Shown: positions 9,515 through 18,955, numbered from the stretch's first letter. The stretch: 41,266 bases of DNA from Paracoccaceae bacterium (GCA_011389685.1 JAABTV010000032.1:1-41266), one strand, 5' to 3'. A program made the numbers and translations. The notes: generated from the sequence alone by a model not told the origin.

Positions 9515-11716
9515 ATGAGCCTGGCAAACAAACTCGCCCAGGAACGACGTCAAAGACTCGCCGCCGAACGGCTGCTGGAACAAAAACAGGCCGAGTTGTT
9601 CGCAGCCAACCGCAAGCTCGGGCTTCACGCCCGCAAACTCTCGGATGAGATCGTGGAAACACGCGCTGAAGTCAAAACCGTGCGCGACGAGAACCAGCGC
9701 GTGAAATCCGATCTCACCGTCGCGCATCAAAAGGTCGAAATCGCCGAGCGTCGGCTTTGGCATTCCATCGAAACCATCCAGGACGGGTTCGCCGTCTTCG
9801 ATGTCGAAAGCCTCATGATTGCGGCGAACAAGTCCTATCTCGCGGTGTTCGACGGGCTTGAGGAGGTCGCGCCGGGGATCAGCTATGTTCGCATCCTGCA
9901 ATTGATCACGGAGGAGGGAATCATCGATATCGGCGACCAAGCCGCCGCCGATTGGCGGGCGACGATGATCGAACGCTGGCAATCGCCCTCGCCCGATCCC
10001 ACGGTGATCCGGCTCTGGAACGGGCAATACATCAAACTGATCGACCAGCGCGGTCATGGCGGCGACGTCGTCAGCCTCGCCCTCAACATCACCGAAACCG
10101 TGCGCTACGAAAAGGAGCTCAAGAAGGCCCGCGAACGGGCCGAAGCGGCAAACCGGGCGAAATCCTCGTTCCTTGCCAACATGAGCCACGAAATCCGCAC
10201 CCCCATGAACGGAGTCGTCGGCATGGCCGAGCTGCTGCGTGACACGACGCTCGATGACGAGCAGAAACTCTATGTGGATACGATCAAGAACTCGGGCGAG
10301 GCTCTTCTCGTGATCATCAACGATGTCCTCGACTATTCCAAGATCGAGGCCGAGAAACTGGTCCTGCATCCCGAACCGTTCGATCTTGAACGCTGCATTC
10401 ACGAGGTCGTCCTGCTGTTGCAACCCGTGGCCCGCGACAAGGGAATCGATATCCTTGTCGAGTATGATCTGTTTCTCCCCACTGTTTTCCTGGGTGACCC
10501 CGGCCGCATCCGGCAGGTCCTGACCAACCTTCTTGGCAATGCGGTAAAATTCACCCTCGAAGGGCACGTTCTGGTGCGGGTCGTTGGCATACAACAGGAA
10601 AACAGCCCCGAAACCCAGCTTCACGTGACGATCGAGGATACGGGTATCGGCATCGCCGCCGACAAGGTCGGGCATATCTTCGGCGAGTTCAACCAGGTCG
10701 AGAACGAACGCAACCGTCAATTCGAGGGCACCGGGCTCGGCCTCGCCATCAGCGAGAAACTGATCCGCTTGATGGGCGGTGAGATCTGGGTCGATTCCGA
10801 AGAAGGGGTCGGATCATGTTTCGGTTTCAAGGTGACGCTCGAAACAAGGGACACGGGCACCGACGACACCACCGGGCTGTCGCATCATTTGCACAAGATC
10901 ATGGTCATTGACGAACTGGACGTGAACCGCCTGATCCTGGGCAAGCAGATCGAGGCGCTCGGACTGAAAGCCGTTGGCTTTGCCAACGCGGCGCAAGCAC
11001 TCGAGGCGCTTGACCAGAGCTTTGATGCCATCGTGAGCGACCACAACCTGCCCGGGATGGACGGGCTTGAACTGGCCCGAAAACTGCACGAGGACGGCGT
11101 CGATGTGCCGATCATCCTGGCCAGCCAGAATCCGGGTGCCGCCGAACAGGATCCGGCTTTCGCATTGATCCAGAGCGTGATGCCCAAACCGACGCCCCGG
11201 CGCGTCCTGTTTCGACATCTCGCCGCCCTGGGAACCGGGCAGCGGCGCGAAGAAACGCGCCCGCTTGCGGCCCAGGCACCAAAATCGATCCCTCGCTCCC
11301 GGCCCATGCGCATTCTCGCCGCCGAGGACAACAAGACCAATCAACTCGTCTTTCGCAAGATGATCAAGGCGCTGGACATCGACCTGAAATTCGCCGGCAA
11401 TGGAATTGAAGCCGTCCAGCAGTATCAGGATTTCGCTCCAGATCTGGTTTTCATGGATATCTCGATGCCCAAGATGGATGGGAAAGAGGCCACAGAAAAG
11501 ATCCGCGCGATCGAAGGCCAGGGCGGGCCCCATGTGCCCATCGTCGCCTTGACCGCCCATGCCATGGATGGTGATCGCGAAGCCGTTCTGGCCGCCGGTC
11601 TCGATCACTACCTGACCAAACCGCTGCGCAAGGTCGAGATCTTCTCGATGATCGCCAGGTATCGCCCGGATGACACGCGTGAAATCGTTCCGCAGGATGT
11701 TCAGACTCCGGCCTGA
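9515..11716 (+). CDS. Hybrid sensor histidine kinase with two receiver domains
   Basis: A 733-residue cytoplasmic phosphorelay protein with no transmembrane segment. Order: an N-terminal coiled coil (about 1-80, rich in K/E/R/Q); a PAS-like sensor (about 85-200); HisKA with the phospho-accepting His225 in [11 protein letters not shown]; HATPase_c (about 330-450) with the N box and GTGLGLAI; a first receiver with the acceptor Asp509 in [11 protein letters not shown]; and a second receiver (about 605-725) with Asp648 in [12 protein letters not shown] and Lys in LTKP. Both receivers keep the acidic pair and the acceptor, so both look functional. No Hpt domain is present, so a separate Hpt partner or reverse phosphotransfer is expected. 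The stimulus is unknown. The last 16 nt overlap the convergent yaaA gene. Confidence 0.92.
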   Translation: MSLANKLAQERRQRLAAERLLEQKQAELFAANRKLGLHARKLSDEIVETRAEVKTVRDENQRVKSDLTVAHQKVEIAERRLWHSIETIQDGFAVFDVESLMIAANKSYLAVFDGLEEVAPGISYVRILQLITEEGIIDIGDQAAADWRATMIERWQSPSPDPTVIRLWNGQYIKLIDQRGHGGDVVSLALNITETVRYEKELKKARERAEAANRAKSSFLANMSHEIRTPMNGVVGMAELLRDTTLDDEQKLYVDTIKNSGEALLVIINDVLDYSKIEAEKLVLHPEPFDLERCIHEVVLLLQPVARDKGIDILVEYDLFLPTVFLGDPGRIRQVLTNLLGNAVKFTLEGHVLVRVVGIQQENSPETQLHVTIEDTGIGIAADKVGHIFGEFNQVENERNRQFEGTGLGLAISEKLIRLMGGEIWVDSEEGVGSCFGFKVTLETRDTGTDDTTGLSHHLHKIMVIDELDVNRLILGKQIEALGLKAVGFANAAQALEALDQSFDAIVSDHNLPGMDGLELARKLHEDGVDVPIILASQNPGAAEQDPAFALIQSVMPKPTPRRVLFRHLAALGTGQRREETRPLAAQAPKSIPRSRPMRILAAEDNKTNQLVFRKMIKALDIDLKFAGNGIEAVQQYQDFAPDLVFMDISMPKMDGKEATEKIRAIEGQGGPHVPIVALTAHAMDGDREAVLAAGLDHYLTKPLRKVEIFSMIARYRPDDTREIVPQDVQTPA

Positions 11717-12474
11717 GCGTCCTCATCGCGCAGGAAAACCCAACGATCGGCTTGCGACATTTCAGCGTTGAAACGATAGCCGCCAGTGTCGAAATCTTTG
11801 AGGTCTTCCGGATCGACAAGCCGGTTCTGCACGACGAAACGCGCCATCGCACCCCGCGCCTTCTTGGCGAAAAAACTCACGATCCCGGGTTTCCCGGCGC
11901 GCATTTCCATGAACACGGGTTCGACCACCCGCAATTCCAGCGCGCCCCGATCAACCGCGCCAAAATACTCCTGACTGGCACAATTGACGAGGGTCGTGCT
12001 TCCGCTCGCTCTGGCCTGATCATTCAAGGCCCGGGAAATCCGATCCCCCCAGAATTCATAAAGCGTCTTGCCGCGTGGATTGGCCAATCGGCTTCCCATT
12101 TCAAGCCTGTAGGGCTCGATCTCATCGGTCGGTCGCAAGAGCCCATAAAGCCCCGACAGGATGCGAAGGTGATCCGCGGCCCAGTCCATTTCATCGTCAT
12201 CCAGTGACGCGGCCTCCAGCCCGGCATAGGTGTCCCCGTCGAAGACCAGAGCCGCCGCGCCGCGCGGCATGGCACCGAAATCGCGAAACCGGTCCCGGTT
12301 GAGCAGGGCCAGCTTTTCGCTGATCCCCATGAGCTTTCTCAATTCATCTGCGCTCAACGCGCGCGCAATCGATGCCAGCTTCTCGGCTTCGTCCTGGAAT
12401 ACCGGCCGGGTCGTTTCGAACCTGGCACCCGGGTTTTCGTTCAGACGTTTGGCGGGCGAAACGACGACAAGCAT
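11701..12474 (-). CDS. yaaA: Peroxide stress protein YaaA (DUF328/UPF0246)
   Basis: 257 residues, typical of the UPF0246 family, starting with the characteristic SPAKRLNE segment. In E. coli, YaaA is induced by OxyR and lowers free intracellular iron during hydrogen peroxide stress; the fold binds DNA, but the biochemical activity is unsettled. The ATG at 12474 opens the conserved N-terminus (LVVVSPAKRL), with TTGGGG about 7 nt upstream. The gene lies 35 nt downstream of recQ on the same strand and may be co-transcribed with it. Its 3' end overlaps the convergent histidine kinase gene by 16 nt. Confidence 0.92.
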   Translation of the reverse strand: MLVVVSPAKRLNENPGARFETTRPVFQDEAEKLASIARALSADELRKLMGISEKLALLNRDRFRDFGAMPRGAAALVFDGDTYAGLEAASLDDDEMDWAADHLRILSGLYGLLRPTDEIEPYRLEMGSRLANPRGKTLYEFWGDRISRALNDQARASGSTTLVNCASQEYFGAVDRGALELRVVEPVFMEMRAGKPGIVSFFAKKARGAMARFVVQNRLVDPEDLKDFDTGGYRFNAEMSQADRWVFLRDEDAQAGV

Positions 12475-12509
12475 GTTGAAACCCCAAATGATGCATCCCG
12501 GATCGGGAC

Positions 12510-14549
12510 CTAGCCCACCTCACCGAGGATTTCCAGAAAGGCCGCGCCAAATCGTTCGGAGCGTTTCGGCCCGAGAATCCGCTCGATCGCGCGCGCATCG
12601 GCACTGCGCAACTGCGCGACGCGCGCCACCAGAGAGGCCGAACACGTCATCGGCTTCTCGATCCCGGTGCTGCCGCGAACGAGACCGGATTGCGCCTGCA
12701 TCAAACGATCGTAAATCCGCCCCGCGTCCCGCCCGGCAATCCCGCGTCGCATCGGATGCACCTGGATGGCTTCGCCCTGGATGACGGACAGGAACGCATC
12801 GCCATAACGTTCGAGCTTCTTTGCTCCGACACCGCCGATCCGGGCCATGTCATCCAGAGAGGCAGGCCGGGTTTCGGCCATCTCGATAAGGGTGCGGTCA
12901 TTGAAGATGATGTAGGCGGGCACGCCGGCGGCCTCGGCCAGGGCCCTGCGTTTCGCCTTGAGCGCCGAAAGCAACGGTGCATCTTCCTCCGACACCAATG
13001 TCTTGACTGCCGGCCTGTCCGGGGACTTGCGAACACTGTCCTGTCTCAATGTCATGTTTTCTTCACCGCGCAGGATTGGCAGGGCTTTCGCGGTCAGGCG
13101 CAGCGCACCATGGCGTTCAGGGTCGGGGCGCACCAGGTCATGGCCCAGCATCTGGCGAAAGATCGCCTGCCATTGCGCACGCGAATATTCCGCTCCCACG
13201 CCAAAGGTCGGCAACCCGTCATGCCCGCGCTGGCGCACCTTCTCGGTGGCATTGCCCAACAGGATATCAACCAGATGCGCCGCGCCGAACCGCTCTTCCG
13301 TTCGCAGCACCGCAGACAGCGCCTTGCGCACCGCCGTTGTCGCATCGAAGGTTTCGGCGGGGGTGTCGCAGAGATCGCAATTGCCACAGCTGACCGTCGC
13401 CTCCCCGAAATAGGACAGCAGCGTCTTGCGACGACACTCAATCGCCTCGGCGAGGCCAAGCAGGGCATTGAGACGGCCATGATCGGCCGAGCGGCGTTCC
13501 GGCGGGGCAAGGCCCTCGTCGATCTGCGTTCGACGCAGACGGATGTCATCCGGGCCAAACAGGGTGAGCGTTTCCGCAGGCGCCCCGTCGCGGCCAGCGC
13601 GACCGATTTCCTGATAATAGGCCTCGATCGACTTTGGCAGGTCGGCATGGGCGACCCAGCGAATATCGGGCTTGTCCACGCCCATCCCGAAAGCAACGGT
13701 CGCAACCACGATAAGGCCGTCCTCCCGGGCGAACCGCGTCTCGACGATACGGCGGTCCTCGGCCTCCATCCCACCGTGATAGTGGCAGGCATTATGCCCC
13801 GCTTCGCGCAACGCCTGCGCCAGACCTTCGGTCTTGGCCCGGGTGCCGCAATAGACGATCCCGGATTGCCCCTTTCGCGCCGCCACGAATTCGAGGATCT
13901 GACGTCGCGGCCCGTCCTTTGCGGCAAACGCGAGATGGATGTTGGGCCGGTCGAACCCGTGCAGGAAAACCTCGGGGTTATTGCCGCCGAACAAGCGCGC
14001 CACGATCTCGTCGCGGGTTTCGGCATCGGCCGTCGCCGTGAACGCGGCCAGCGGCACGTTCAGCGCCTGCCGCAACTCGCCGATCCTGAGATAATCGGGG
14101 CGAAAATCATGGCCCCACTGGCTCACGCAATGGGCCTCGTCGACGGCGATCAGCCCGACATTGATCCGCCGCAACATGCCAAGTGCGGATCCGGCGGCAA
14201 GCCGTTCGGGCGCGATGTAAAGCAGTTTCAACCGGCCGCTGTCCAGCGCCTGCCAGACAGCATCGGTTTCCGCCTCGGTGTTGCCACTGGTCAGCGCACC
14301 CGCCTCGACGCCCGCTTCGCGCAAGGCCCGCACCTGATCCCGCATCAGCGCAATCAGCGGTGAGATGACCACCGTGACCCCGGTGTTCATCAAGGCTGGC
14401 AACTGAAAGCAAAGCGATTTGCCGCCACCTGTCGGCATGATGGCGAGCACATCGCGCCCCGACGCAACCGCGTTGACGATCTCTTGCTGGCCCGGACGAA
14501 ACGAGTCGAAGCCGAATACATCGCTCAGAAGCGTGGCAGCGCCTGACAT
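12510..14549 (-). CDS. recQ: ATP-dependent DNA helicase RecQ
   Basis: A 3'-5' superfamily 2 helicase for recombination and replication-fork repair. 679 residues. Walker A is PTGGGKS with Lys44, and the DEAH box is at 137-140 followed by CVSQWGHDFRPDY, the RecQ aromatic-rich loop. The arginine-finger motif QEIGRAGRDG is near 313-322. The RecQ-Ct zinc site uses Cys372, Cys388, Cys391 and Cys394. An HRDC domain follows (about 515-590), and an extra C-terminal module (about 620-679) has a second HRDC-like helical look, making the protein longer than E. coli RecQ. The start at 14549 gives a normal N-terminus; its ribosome-binding site is weak. Confidence 0.95.
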   Translation of the reverse strand: MSGAATLLSDVFGFDSFRPGQQEIVNAVASGRDVLAIMPTGGGKSLCFQLPALMNTGVTVVISPLIALMRDQVRALREAGVEAGALTSGNTEAETDAVWQALDSGRLKLLYIAPERLAAGSALGMLRRINVGLIAVDEAHCVSQWGHDFRPDYLRIGELRQALNVPLAAFTATADAETRDEIVARLFGGNNPEVFLHGFDRPNIHLAFAAKDGPRRQILEFVAARKGQSGIVYCGTRAKTEGLAQALREAGHNACHYHGGMEAEDRRIVETRFAREDGLIVVATVAFGMGVDKPDIRWVAHADLPKSIEAYYQEIGRAGRDGAPAETLTLFGPDDIRLRRTQIDEGLAPPERRSADHGRLNALLGLAEAIECRRKTLLSYFGEATVSCGNCDLCDTPAETFDATTAVRKALSAVLRTEERFGAAHLVDILLGNATEKVRQRGHDGLPTFGVGAEYSRAQWQAIFRQMLGHDLVRPDPERHGALRLTAKALPILRGEENMTLRQDSVRKSPDRPAVKTLVSEEDAPLLSALKAKRRALAEAAGVPAYIIFNDRTLIEMAETRPASLDDMARIGGVGAKKLERYGDAFLSVIQGEAIQVHPMRRGIAGRDAGRIYDRLMQAQSGLVRGSTGIEKPMTCSASLVARVAQLRSADARAIERILGPKRSERFGAAFLEILGEVG

Positions 14550-14632
14550 GAAAAGCCTGTATTGTTTTGCCTGCTCTTGCCGGGAGTTTCACATGTCAGG
14601 ACGGAATGAACAAGACCCGGCCGGGCAATGGT

Positions 14633-14917
14633 TCAACGCAATAGAAGTTCGGGCAGGATGAAATCGCGCAGCGAAATGATGATGATGAAAACCACCAGCG
14701 GCGCAAGGTCGAGCGGGCGCGTATCGGGCAGGATGCGCCGGATCGGCTCATAGATCGGCTCCAGCAGGCGGGTGAGGCCGTGCCATACCTGGGCGACGAA
14801 CGGTTGATGCAGGTTGAGCACCTGGAAATTGATCAGCCAGCTCATGATGATATGGGCAAGCAGAATGAAAAATGCCACGTTCAGAATCAGCGCCAGCGGC
14901 CCATAGATTGCCATCAT
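14633..14917 (-). CDS. YggT family membrane protein
   Basis: A small integral membrane protein (94 residues) with two hydrophobic segments (about 5-27 and 70-90) flanking the family motif region RLLEPIYEPIRRILPD. The start is set at ATG 14917 because AGAGGAAA lies about 9 nt upstream; an adjacent ATG at 14914 is an alternative, and upstream in-frame codons lack a site. YggT proteins are linked to osmotic tolerance and, in Gram-positives and plants, to division or organelle distribution; the molecular role is not settled. It is divergent from the transporter gene at 15075. Confidence 0.88.
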   Translation of the reverse strand: MMAIYGPLALILNVAFFILLAHIIMSWLINFQVLNLHQPFVAQVWHGLTRLLEPIYEPIRRILPDTRPLDLAPLVVFIIIISLRDFILPELLLR

Positions 14918-15020
14918 GCTGAATTTCCTCTTGTTGTCTTGCGCTTGTGAAACTAGGGTGCCCCTGGTCCAAGGACAAGGCCAAGTCGGAAAATTGCCAT
15001 AAGTCAAGGTCAGGAATACC

Positions 15021-15049
15021 TTGCCTCACCACTGAATTCACGGTCTAAG
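15021..15049 (+). promoter_or_regulatory. Possible sigma-70-type promoter for the transporter-mepA operon
   Basis: TTGCCT (15021-15026), a 17-nt spacer and TCTAAG (15044-15049) lie 25 nt before the ATG at 15075. Each box differs from consensus by two bases. This is a plausible but unproven promoter for the run of genes 15075-18180. Confidence 0.35.
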
Positions 15050-15074
15050 TTCGGTAATCGAACAGGGGGCAGGC

Positions 15075-16463
15075 ATGGCCGGAATTTCCGCGCGCAAGCG
15101 CATCTGGGGGTGGTGGTTCTTTGACTGGGCCAGCCAGCCCTATCACACCCTTCTCGTCACATTCGTCTTCGGTCCGTTCTTTGCCGGGGTTGCGGCAGAA
15201 TTCTTTCTTTCTGAAGGTCTTGACCCTCAGGCCGCTGGCGCGCGCGCGCAGAGCGTCTGGTCGCTTTGTCTGACGATCACCGGGCTGCTCATCGGGCTTG
15301 GCGCTCCGATCATGGGGGCGCTGGCCGACACCCAGGGTCGGCGCATGCCCTGGATCGTCGGGTTTTCGATCATGTATGTGGTCGGATCCGCCGCCTTGTG
15401 GTGGACCATGCCGGACGGGTCGGGCATGTGGTGGATGCTGCTGGCCTTCGGGTTCGGTTTCGTCGGGGCCGAATATGCCCTGATCTTCATCAATTCCCAG
15501 TTGCCCTCGCTTGGCGACGAACAGCAGGTTGGCGAGATTTCGGGCTCGGGTTTTGCCTTCGGTTATCTGGGCGGCCTCGTGTCGTTGATCATCATGCTGC
15601 TCTTCTTCGTCGAGCAGGACAGCGGAAAGACCCTGATCGGCCTGGACCCGGGCTTCGGCCTGATGAATGCCGCCGAGAACGAGGGCACGCGCTTTGTCGG
15701 ACCTTTGACCGCGCTGTGGTATATGGTGTTCATGGTCCCCTATTTCCTGTGGGTGCGTGACGTGCGGACACCGCGCATCGGGGCCGGATTTTCCGACGCG
15801 ATGAAGCTCTTGCGCAAATCCGTTGCCAACCTGGCTCACCGAACAAGCCTGCTCACATATCTCGGATCGTCAATGCTCTATCGGGACGCGCTGAACGGGC
15901 TTTACGGGTTTGGCGGAGTCTATGCCAAGCTGGTTTTGAACTGGGAACTGACCCAGATCGGCATTTTCGGAATCGTCGGCGTCATATCGGCGGCAGCGTT
16001 CAGTTGGCTCGGCGGCAAGCTCGACAAGCGCCTGGGGCCCAAGCCTGTCGTCATCATGGCGATCTGGACCCTCATCATTGTCTGCACGGTCATTGTCGGC
16101 ATGTCACGCGAGCAGATACTCGGCATTCCCCTGCCCGAGGGTTCGACCCTCCCGGATATCATATTCTTCGGGTGCGGGGTGTTGATCGGCGGCATGGGCG
16201 GCACGTTGCAGGCGGCTTCCCGGACGCTCATGGCCCGCCATACCGACCCGATTGCACCGACCGAGAGTTTCGGTCTTTATGGCTTGTCCGGGCGGGCCAC
16301 GGCGTTCCTGGCACCCGCCCTCATCGGGCTTGCGACAACGATCACCCAAAGCGCGCGTCTCGGTATCGCGCCGGTCGTCCTGCTGTTCCTTGTCGGCCTG
16401 ATCATGTTACGATGGGTCAACGCCAAGGGAGACAAGGAAACATGGTCCGTTTCACCACATTGA
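15075..16463 (+). CDS. MFS transporter of the UMF1/Atg22-like family
   Basis: A 462-residue polytopic inner-membrane protein with about 12 hydrophobic segments. The N-terminal signature GWWFFDWASQPYHTLLVTF and the loop GALADTQGRRMPWIV fit the bacterial Atg22-like (UMF1) branch of the major facilitator superfamily. The substrate is unknown; yeast Atg22 exports vacuolar amino acids, but this cannot be transferred with confidence. The ATG at 15075 follows a purine-rich stretch (AGGGGGCAGGC). Its 3' end overlaps the mepA start by 22 nt, so the two are probably co-translated. Confidence 0.88.
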   Translation: MAGISARKRIWGWWFFDWASQPYHTLLVTFVFGPFFAGVAAEFFLSEGLDPQAAGARAQSVWSLCLTITGLLIGLGAPIMGALADTQGRRMPWIVGFSIMYVVGSAALWWTMPDGSGMWWMLLAFGFGFVGAEYALIFINSQLPSLGDEQQVGEISGSGFAFGYLGGLVSLIIMLLFFVEQDSGKTLIGLDPGFGLMNAAENEGTRFVGPLTALWYMVFMVPYFLWVRDVRTPRIGAGFSDAMKLLRKSVANLAHRTSLLTYLGSSMLYRDALNGLYGFGGVYAKLVLNWELTQIGIFGIVGVISAAAFSWLGGKLDKRLGPKPVVIMAIWTLIIVCTVIVGMSREQILGIPLPEGSTLPDIIFFGCGVLIGGMGGTLQAASRTLMARHTDPIAPTESFGLYGLSGRATAFLAPALIGLATTITQSARLGIAPVVLLFLVGLIMLRWVNAKGDKETWSVSPH

Positions 16464-17308
16464 TGATTGCCCTGCTGCTTGGTCTGGCGATGCCGGGCCA
16501 TGCGGCGGACCCGCTTGCCAAACAGCTTTTCGGCTCCAAGAGCGCGCCGTCTCGGCACAAACCGGCAGCTTTCGGCGGATATGCCAAGGGATGCCTTGCC
16601 GGCGGGGTGGCATTGCCCGAATCCGGCCCCACCTGGCAGGCGATGCGGCTGTCGCGAAACCGCAACTGGGGCCATCCGGAAACCATTGATTTCATCAAGG
16701 AGCTGAGCCGCGCCGCAGCCCGTCAACCGGGGTGGAAAGGGATCTATGTCGGCGACATAAGCCAGCCGCGCGGCGGGCCGATGCTGTCGGGGCACCGCAG
16801 TCACCAGATCGGACTCGACGTCGATGTCTGGATGTTGCCCGGCCATCGGCTCAACCTGTCGCGGGCGGCGCGCGAGAGCATCTCCTCGATCTCGTTGCGA
16901 CGCGCGAACGGGGCGTTCGTGAACCGGAACTGGACCCGCGCCCATCACGAGATCATCAAGGCCGCCGCATCCGACCGCCGCGTGGCCCGGATATTCGTCT
17001 TTCCGGGGGCCAAGGTGCAGATGTGCAAGGATGAACGCGGCAACCGCGCATGGCTGCGCAAGGTGCGGCCCTGGTGGGGGCATCATTACCATTTTCACGT
17101 CCGCCTCGCCTGTCCCCGGGGTATGCGTGCGTGCGAGAATCAGAACCCGCCACCGCGCGGTGATGGATGCGCAGAGGCGCAGGAATGGGTGAACAACATC
17201 CTCAATCCGCCGCCGCCCGATCCGAACGCACCGAAACCGAAGAAACGGCGCGAATATGTCCTCGCCGACCTGCCCAGGCAATGCGTCAGCGTTCTGCAGT
17301 CGCCATAG
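16442..17308 (+). CDS. mepA: Penicillin-insensitive murein endopeptidase
   Basis: A LAS-family zinc metallopeptidase that cleaves the D-Ala-mDAP cross-links of peptidoglycan in the periplasm. 288 residues from ATG 16442, chosen because it opens a signal peptide (VRFTTLMIALLLGLAMPGHA) that an upstream extension would bury. Zinc ligands are visible: His121 and Asp128 in HQIGLDVD and the C-terminal HYHFH cluster (215-219). Conserved cysteines occur in the mature part, as expected of a disulfide-bonded periplasmic enzyme. It overlaps the transporter gene by 22 nt at its start and the phytase-like gene by 28 nt at its end, both in different frames. That points to an operon. Confidence 0.94.
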   Translation: MVRFTTLMIALLLGLAMPGHAADPLAKQLFGSKSAPSRHKPAAFGGYAKGCLAGGVALPESGPTWQAMRLSRNRNWGHPETIDFIKELSRAAARQPGWKGIYVGDISQPRGGPMLSGHRSHQIGLDVDVWMLPGHRLNLSRAARESISSISLRRANGAFVNRNWTRAHHEIIKAAASDRRVARIFVFPGAKVQMCKDERGNRAWLRKVRPWWGHHYHFHVRLACPRGMRACENQNPPPRGDGCAEAQEWVNNILNPPPPDPNAPKPKKRREYVLADLPRQCVSVLQSP

Positions 17309-18180
17309 GGGCGATCCTTCTGGTCACATCGACGCTCGCCGGATCGGTCGAAGAACCGTTTCCCGAGAATTTCGTGGCCCGCCATGTCTGGCAGGAGGCT
17401 TCACCGGATTTCGGGGGCTTTTCCGGTCTGGACGTCGCGGCGAACGGGCGCGATTTCGTGGCCGTGACCGATCGGGGATTTCTTGCCCGCGGTGTCCTGA
17501 TGCGCGACGGCGACCGGATCACCGACGTCAGGATCGATCACTTTACCCCGATCGACCCGACCCAGAGTGTTGAAAAGCCTGATATCGACGCCGAGGCCGT
17601 CGTGGTGGATGTCGATGGACTCTATATCTCGTATGAGCAAGATCACCGCGTCATACATCTTGCGAATTCAGGCCGCGTCTTTCGCTTGCCTCCGCATCCC
17701 GATTTTCGGCTTTTCCCTGAAAATGGTGGGATCGAGGCATTGACCATTGATGAAAAAGGGCGAATTCACGCCATTCCCGAGCGATTTCTGCGGGACGGGG
17801 CCTTTCCCGTCTATCGCTTCGACGGCCGGGAATGGTCCGTCATCACCACGCTGCAACCCGTCGACGGATTCGTGCCATCCGGCGCGTCCTTTGGCCCGGA
17901 TGGGGCGCTTTACGTTCTGGAGCGTGCCTTTTCCGGCTATGGTTTCCGTTCGCGCGTGCGGCGCGTGAGCGAAACCGCCCAGGGCTGGAGCGATGACGAG
18001 GTGTTCCGCTCACCCGTCGGACGCCATGGCAATCTCGAAGGCATTTCCGCCTGGCGCGCCGCGGATGGCCATATCCGTCTGACCATGGTGGCGGACGACA
18101 ATTTCATTTTCCCGCAGCACACCGAATTCGTCGAATACACGGTCCCGTCAGAGCTTGCCATTCACCATCACACCCATTAA
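17281..18180 (+). CDS. Exported phytase-like esterase-domain protein
   Basis: 299 residues from ATG 17281, which begins a signal peptide (RQRSAVAIGAILLVTSTLAGS). The mature part shows the pattern of the 'esterase-like activity of phytase' family: SGLDVAANGRDFVAVTDRG near the N-terminus, D-x-D-A-E-A-V in the middle (IDAEAVVVD) and GGIEALTIDEKGRIH, as in a beta-propeller. It is probably periplasmic. Substrate and activity are not known; the family name comes from weak phosphoesterase similarity. It overlaps mepA by 28 nt, so it is probably the last gene of that operon. The C-terminus is His-rich (AIHHHTH). Confidence 0.82.
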   Translation: MRQRSAVAIGAILLVTSTLAGSVEEPFPENFVARHVWQEASPDFGGFSGLDVAANGRDFVAVTDRGFLARGVLMRDGDRITDVRIDHFTPIDPTQSVEKPDIDAEAVVVDVDGLYISYEQDHRVIHLANSGRVFRLPPHPDFRLFPENGGIEALTIDEKGRIHAIPERFLRDGAFPVYRFDGREWSVITTLQPVDGFVPSGASFGPDGALYVLERAFSGYGFRSRVRRVSETAQGWSDDEVFRSPVGRHGNLEGISAWRAADGHIRLTMVADDNFIFPQHTEFVEYTVPSELAIHHHTH

Positions 18181-18209
18181 ACGCCACCTGTTCCACGCGA
18201 GGAGGAGCC

Positions 18210-18251
18210 ATGTCGCCGCAACCATGTCAAAACGGGCTTAACCAGATATGA
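18210..18251 (+). CDS. Candidate 13-codon leader ORF coupled to the transporter gene
   Basis: ATG 18210 follows a very strong ribosome-binding site (GAGGAGGAG) and encodes MSPQPCQNGLNQI. Its stop TGA overlaps the transporter ATG (ATGA at 18248-18251). No good ribosome-binding site lies directly before the transporter start, so the leader may be how ribosomes reach it. Two of the 13 codons are AAC (Asn), a codon read by a queuosine-modified tRNA; a regulatory link is only a guess. Confidence 0.5.
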   Translation: MSPQPCQNGLNQI

Positions 18252-18886
18252 ATCGCACGCACCTTCCCGGCATTCTTGCCATGGCCACCATTGTCGTGGC
18301 CTCGAACATCCTCGTTCAGTTTCTCGTTCTCGACGGGTTGCTGACCTGGGGCGCCTTCACCTATCCGTTCGCCTTTCTCGTCACCGACATCATGAACCGG
18401 GTCTATGGGCCGGGACCGGCGCGCAAGGTGGTCCTGGCCGGTTTCGTGACCGGTGTGATCTGTTCGCTGATCGGCTCGCAGATCATGTTGCAGGGTGACG
18501 GCTATGAATATGCCGCCGTGCCGCTGCGCATCGCGGTGGCGTCGGGCACCGCATTCCTGATCGCGCAACTCACTGATGTTGCTGTGTTCAATCGCGTTCG
18601 GGGGCAATGGTGGCGGGCGCCTCTGGTGTCGACGCTGGTGGGGTCGGCGCTGGATACGGCGTTGTTTTTCAGCATCGCCTTCTCGGCCTCGATGTCGTTC
18701 GGCGGCGTAGCCGATTCGGCCATAAGCTGGGCCTGGGAGCCGGCGCCCTTCATGACGCTGGGCGCCGAAGCGCCGCTCTGGGTGTCGCTGGGTTTTGCCG
18801 ACTGGCTGGTCAAGCTGGCCCTCGCACTGATCGCACTTGCCCCTTTTCGCATCATCGTCACACAAGTTTCACCCCGTATCTCGTGA
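18248..18886 (+). CDS. yhhQ: Queuosine precursor (preQ0/preQ1) transporter, VUT family
   Basis: A 212-residue inner-membrane protein with about six hydrophobic segments, matching the vitamin-uptake-like (VUT/ECF) family COG1738. The motif FPFAFL-like YPFAFLVTDIMNRVYG near 38-53 is characteristic. In E. coli, YhhQ imports preQ0 and preQ1 for tRNA queuosine modification. The ATG at 18248 overlaps the stop of a short leader ORF and lacks its own strong ribosome-binding site. I looked for a preQ1 riboswitch upstream and did not find a convincing one. Confidence 0.88.
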   Translation: MNRTHLPGILAMATIVVASNILVQFLVLDGLLTWGAFTYPFAFLVTDIMNRVYGPGPARKVVLAGFVTGVICSLIGSQIMLQGDGYEYAAVPLRIAVASGTAFLIAQLTDVAVFNRVRGQWWRAPLVSTLVGSALDTALFFSIAFSASMSFGGVADSAISWAWEPAPFMTLGAEAPLWVSLGFADWLVKLALALIALAPFRIIVTQVSPRIS

Positions 18887-18892
18887 TTTCGT

Positions 18893-18921
18893 TTGACATA
18901 TGCACAACCTGTGGCAATCTG
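18893..18921 (+). promoter_or_regulatory. Candidate promoter of the small RNA
   Basis: A perfect -35 hexamer TTGACA (18893-18898) is followed by a 17-nt spacer and a poor -10 (AATCTG 18916-18921, or CAATCT with a 16-nt spacer). Transcription would start near 18928. The strong -35 just after the transporter stop suggests an independent transcript. Confidence 0.5.
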
Positions 18922-18955
18922 AGGGTGATCGAAACCAAAGAAAGGAGGTGCTCTT

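Noticed and set aside
18181-18247. preQ1 riboswitch upstream of the queuosine-precursor transporter
   Set aside because: The 67-nt gap lacks the C-rich loop and A-rich tail of type I and does not fit type II by eye. A coupled leader ORF explains the sequence better.
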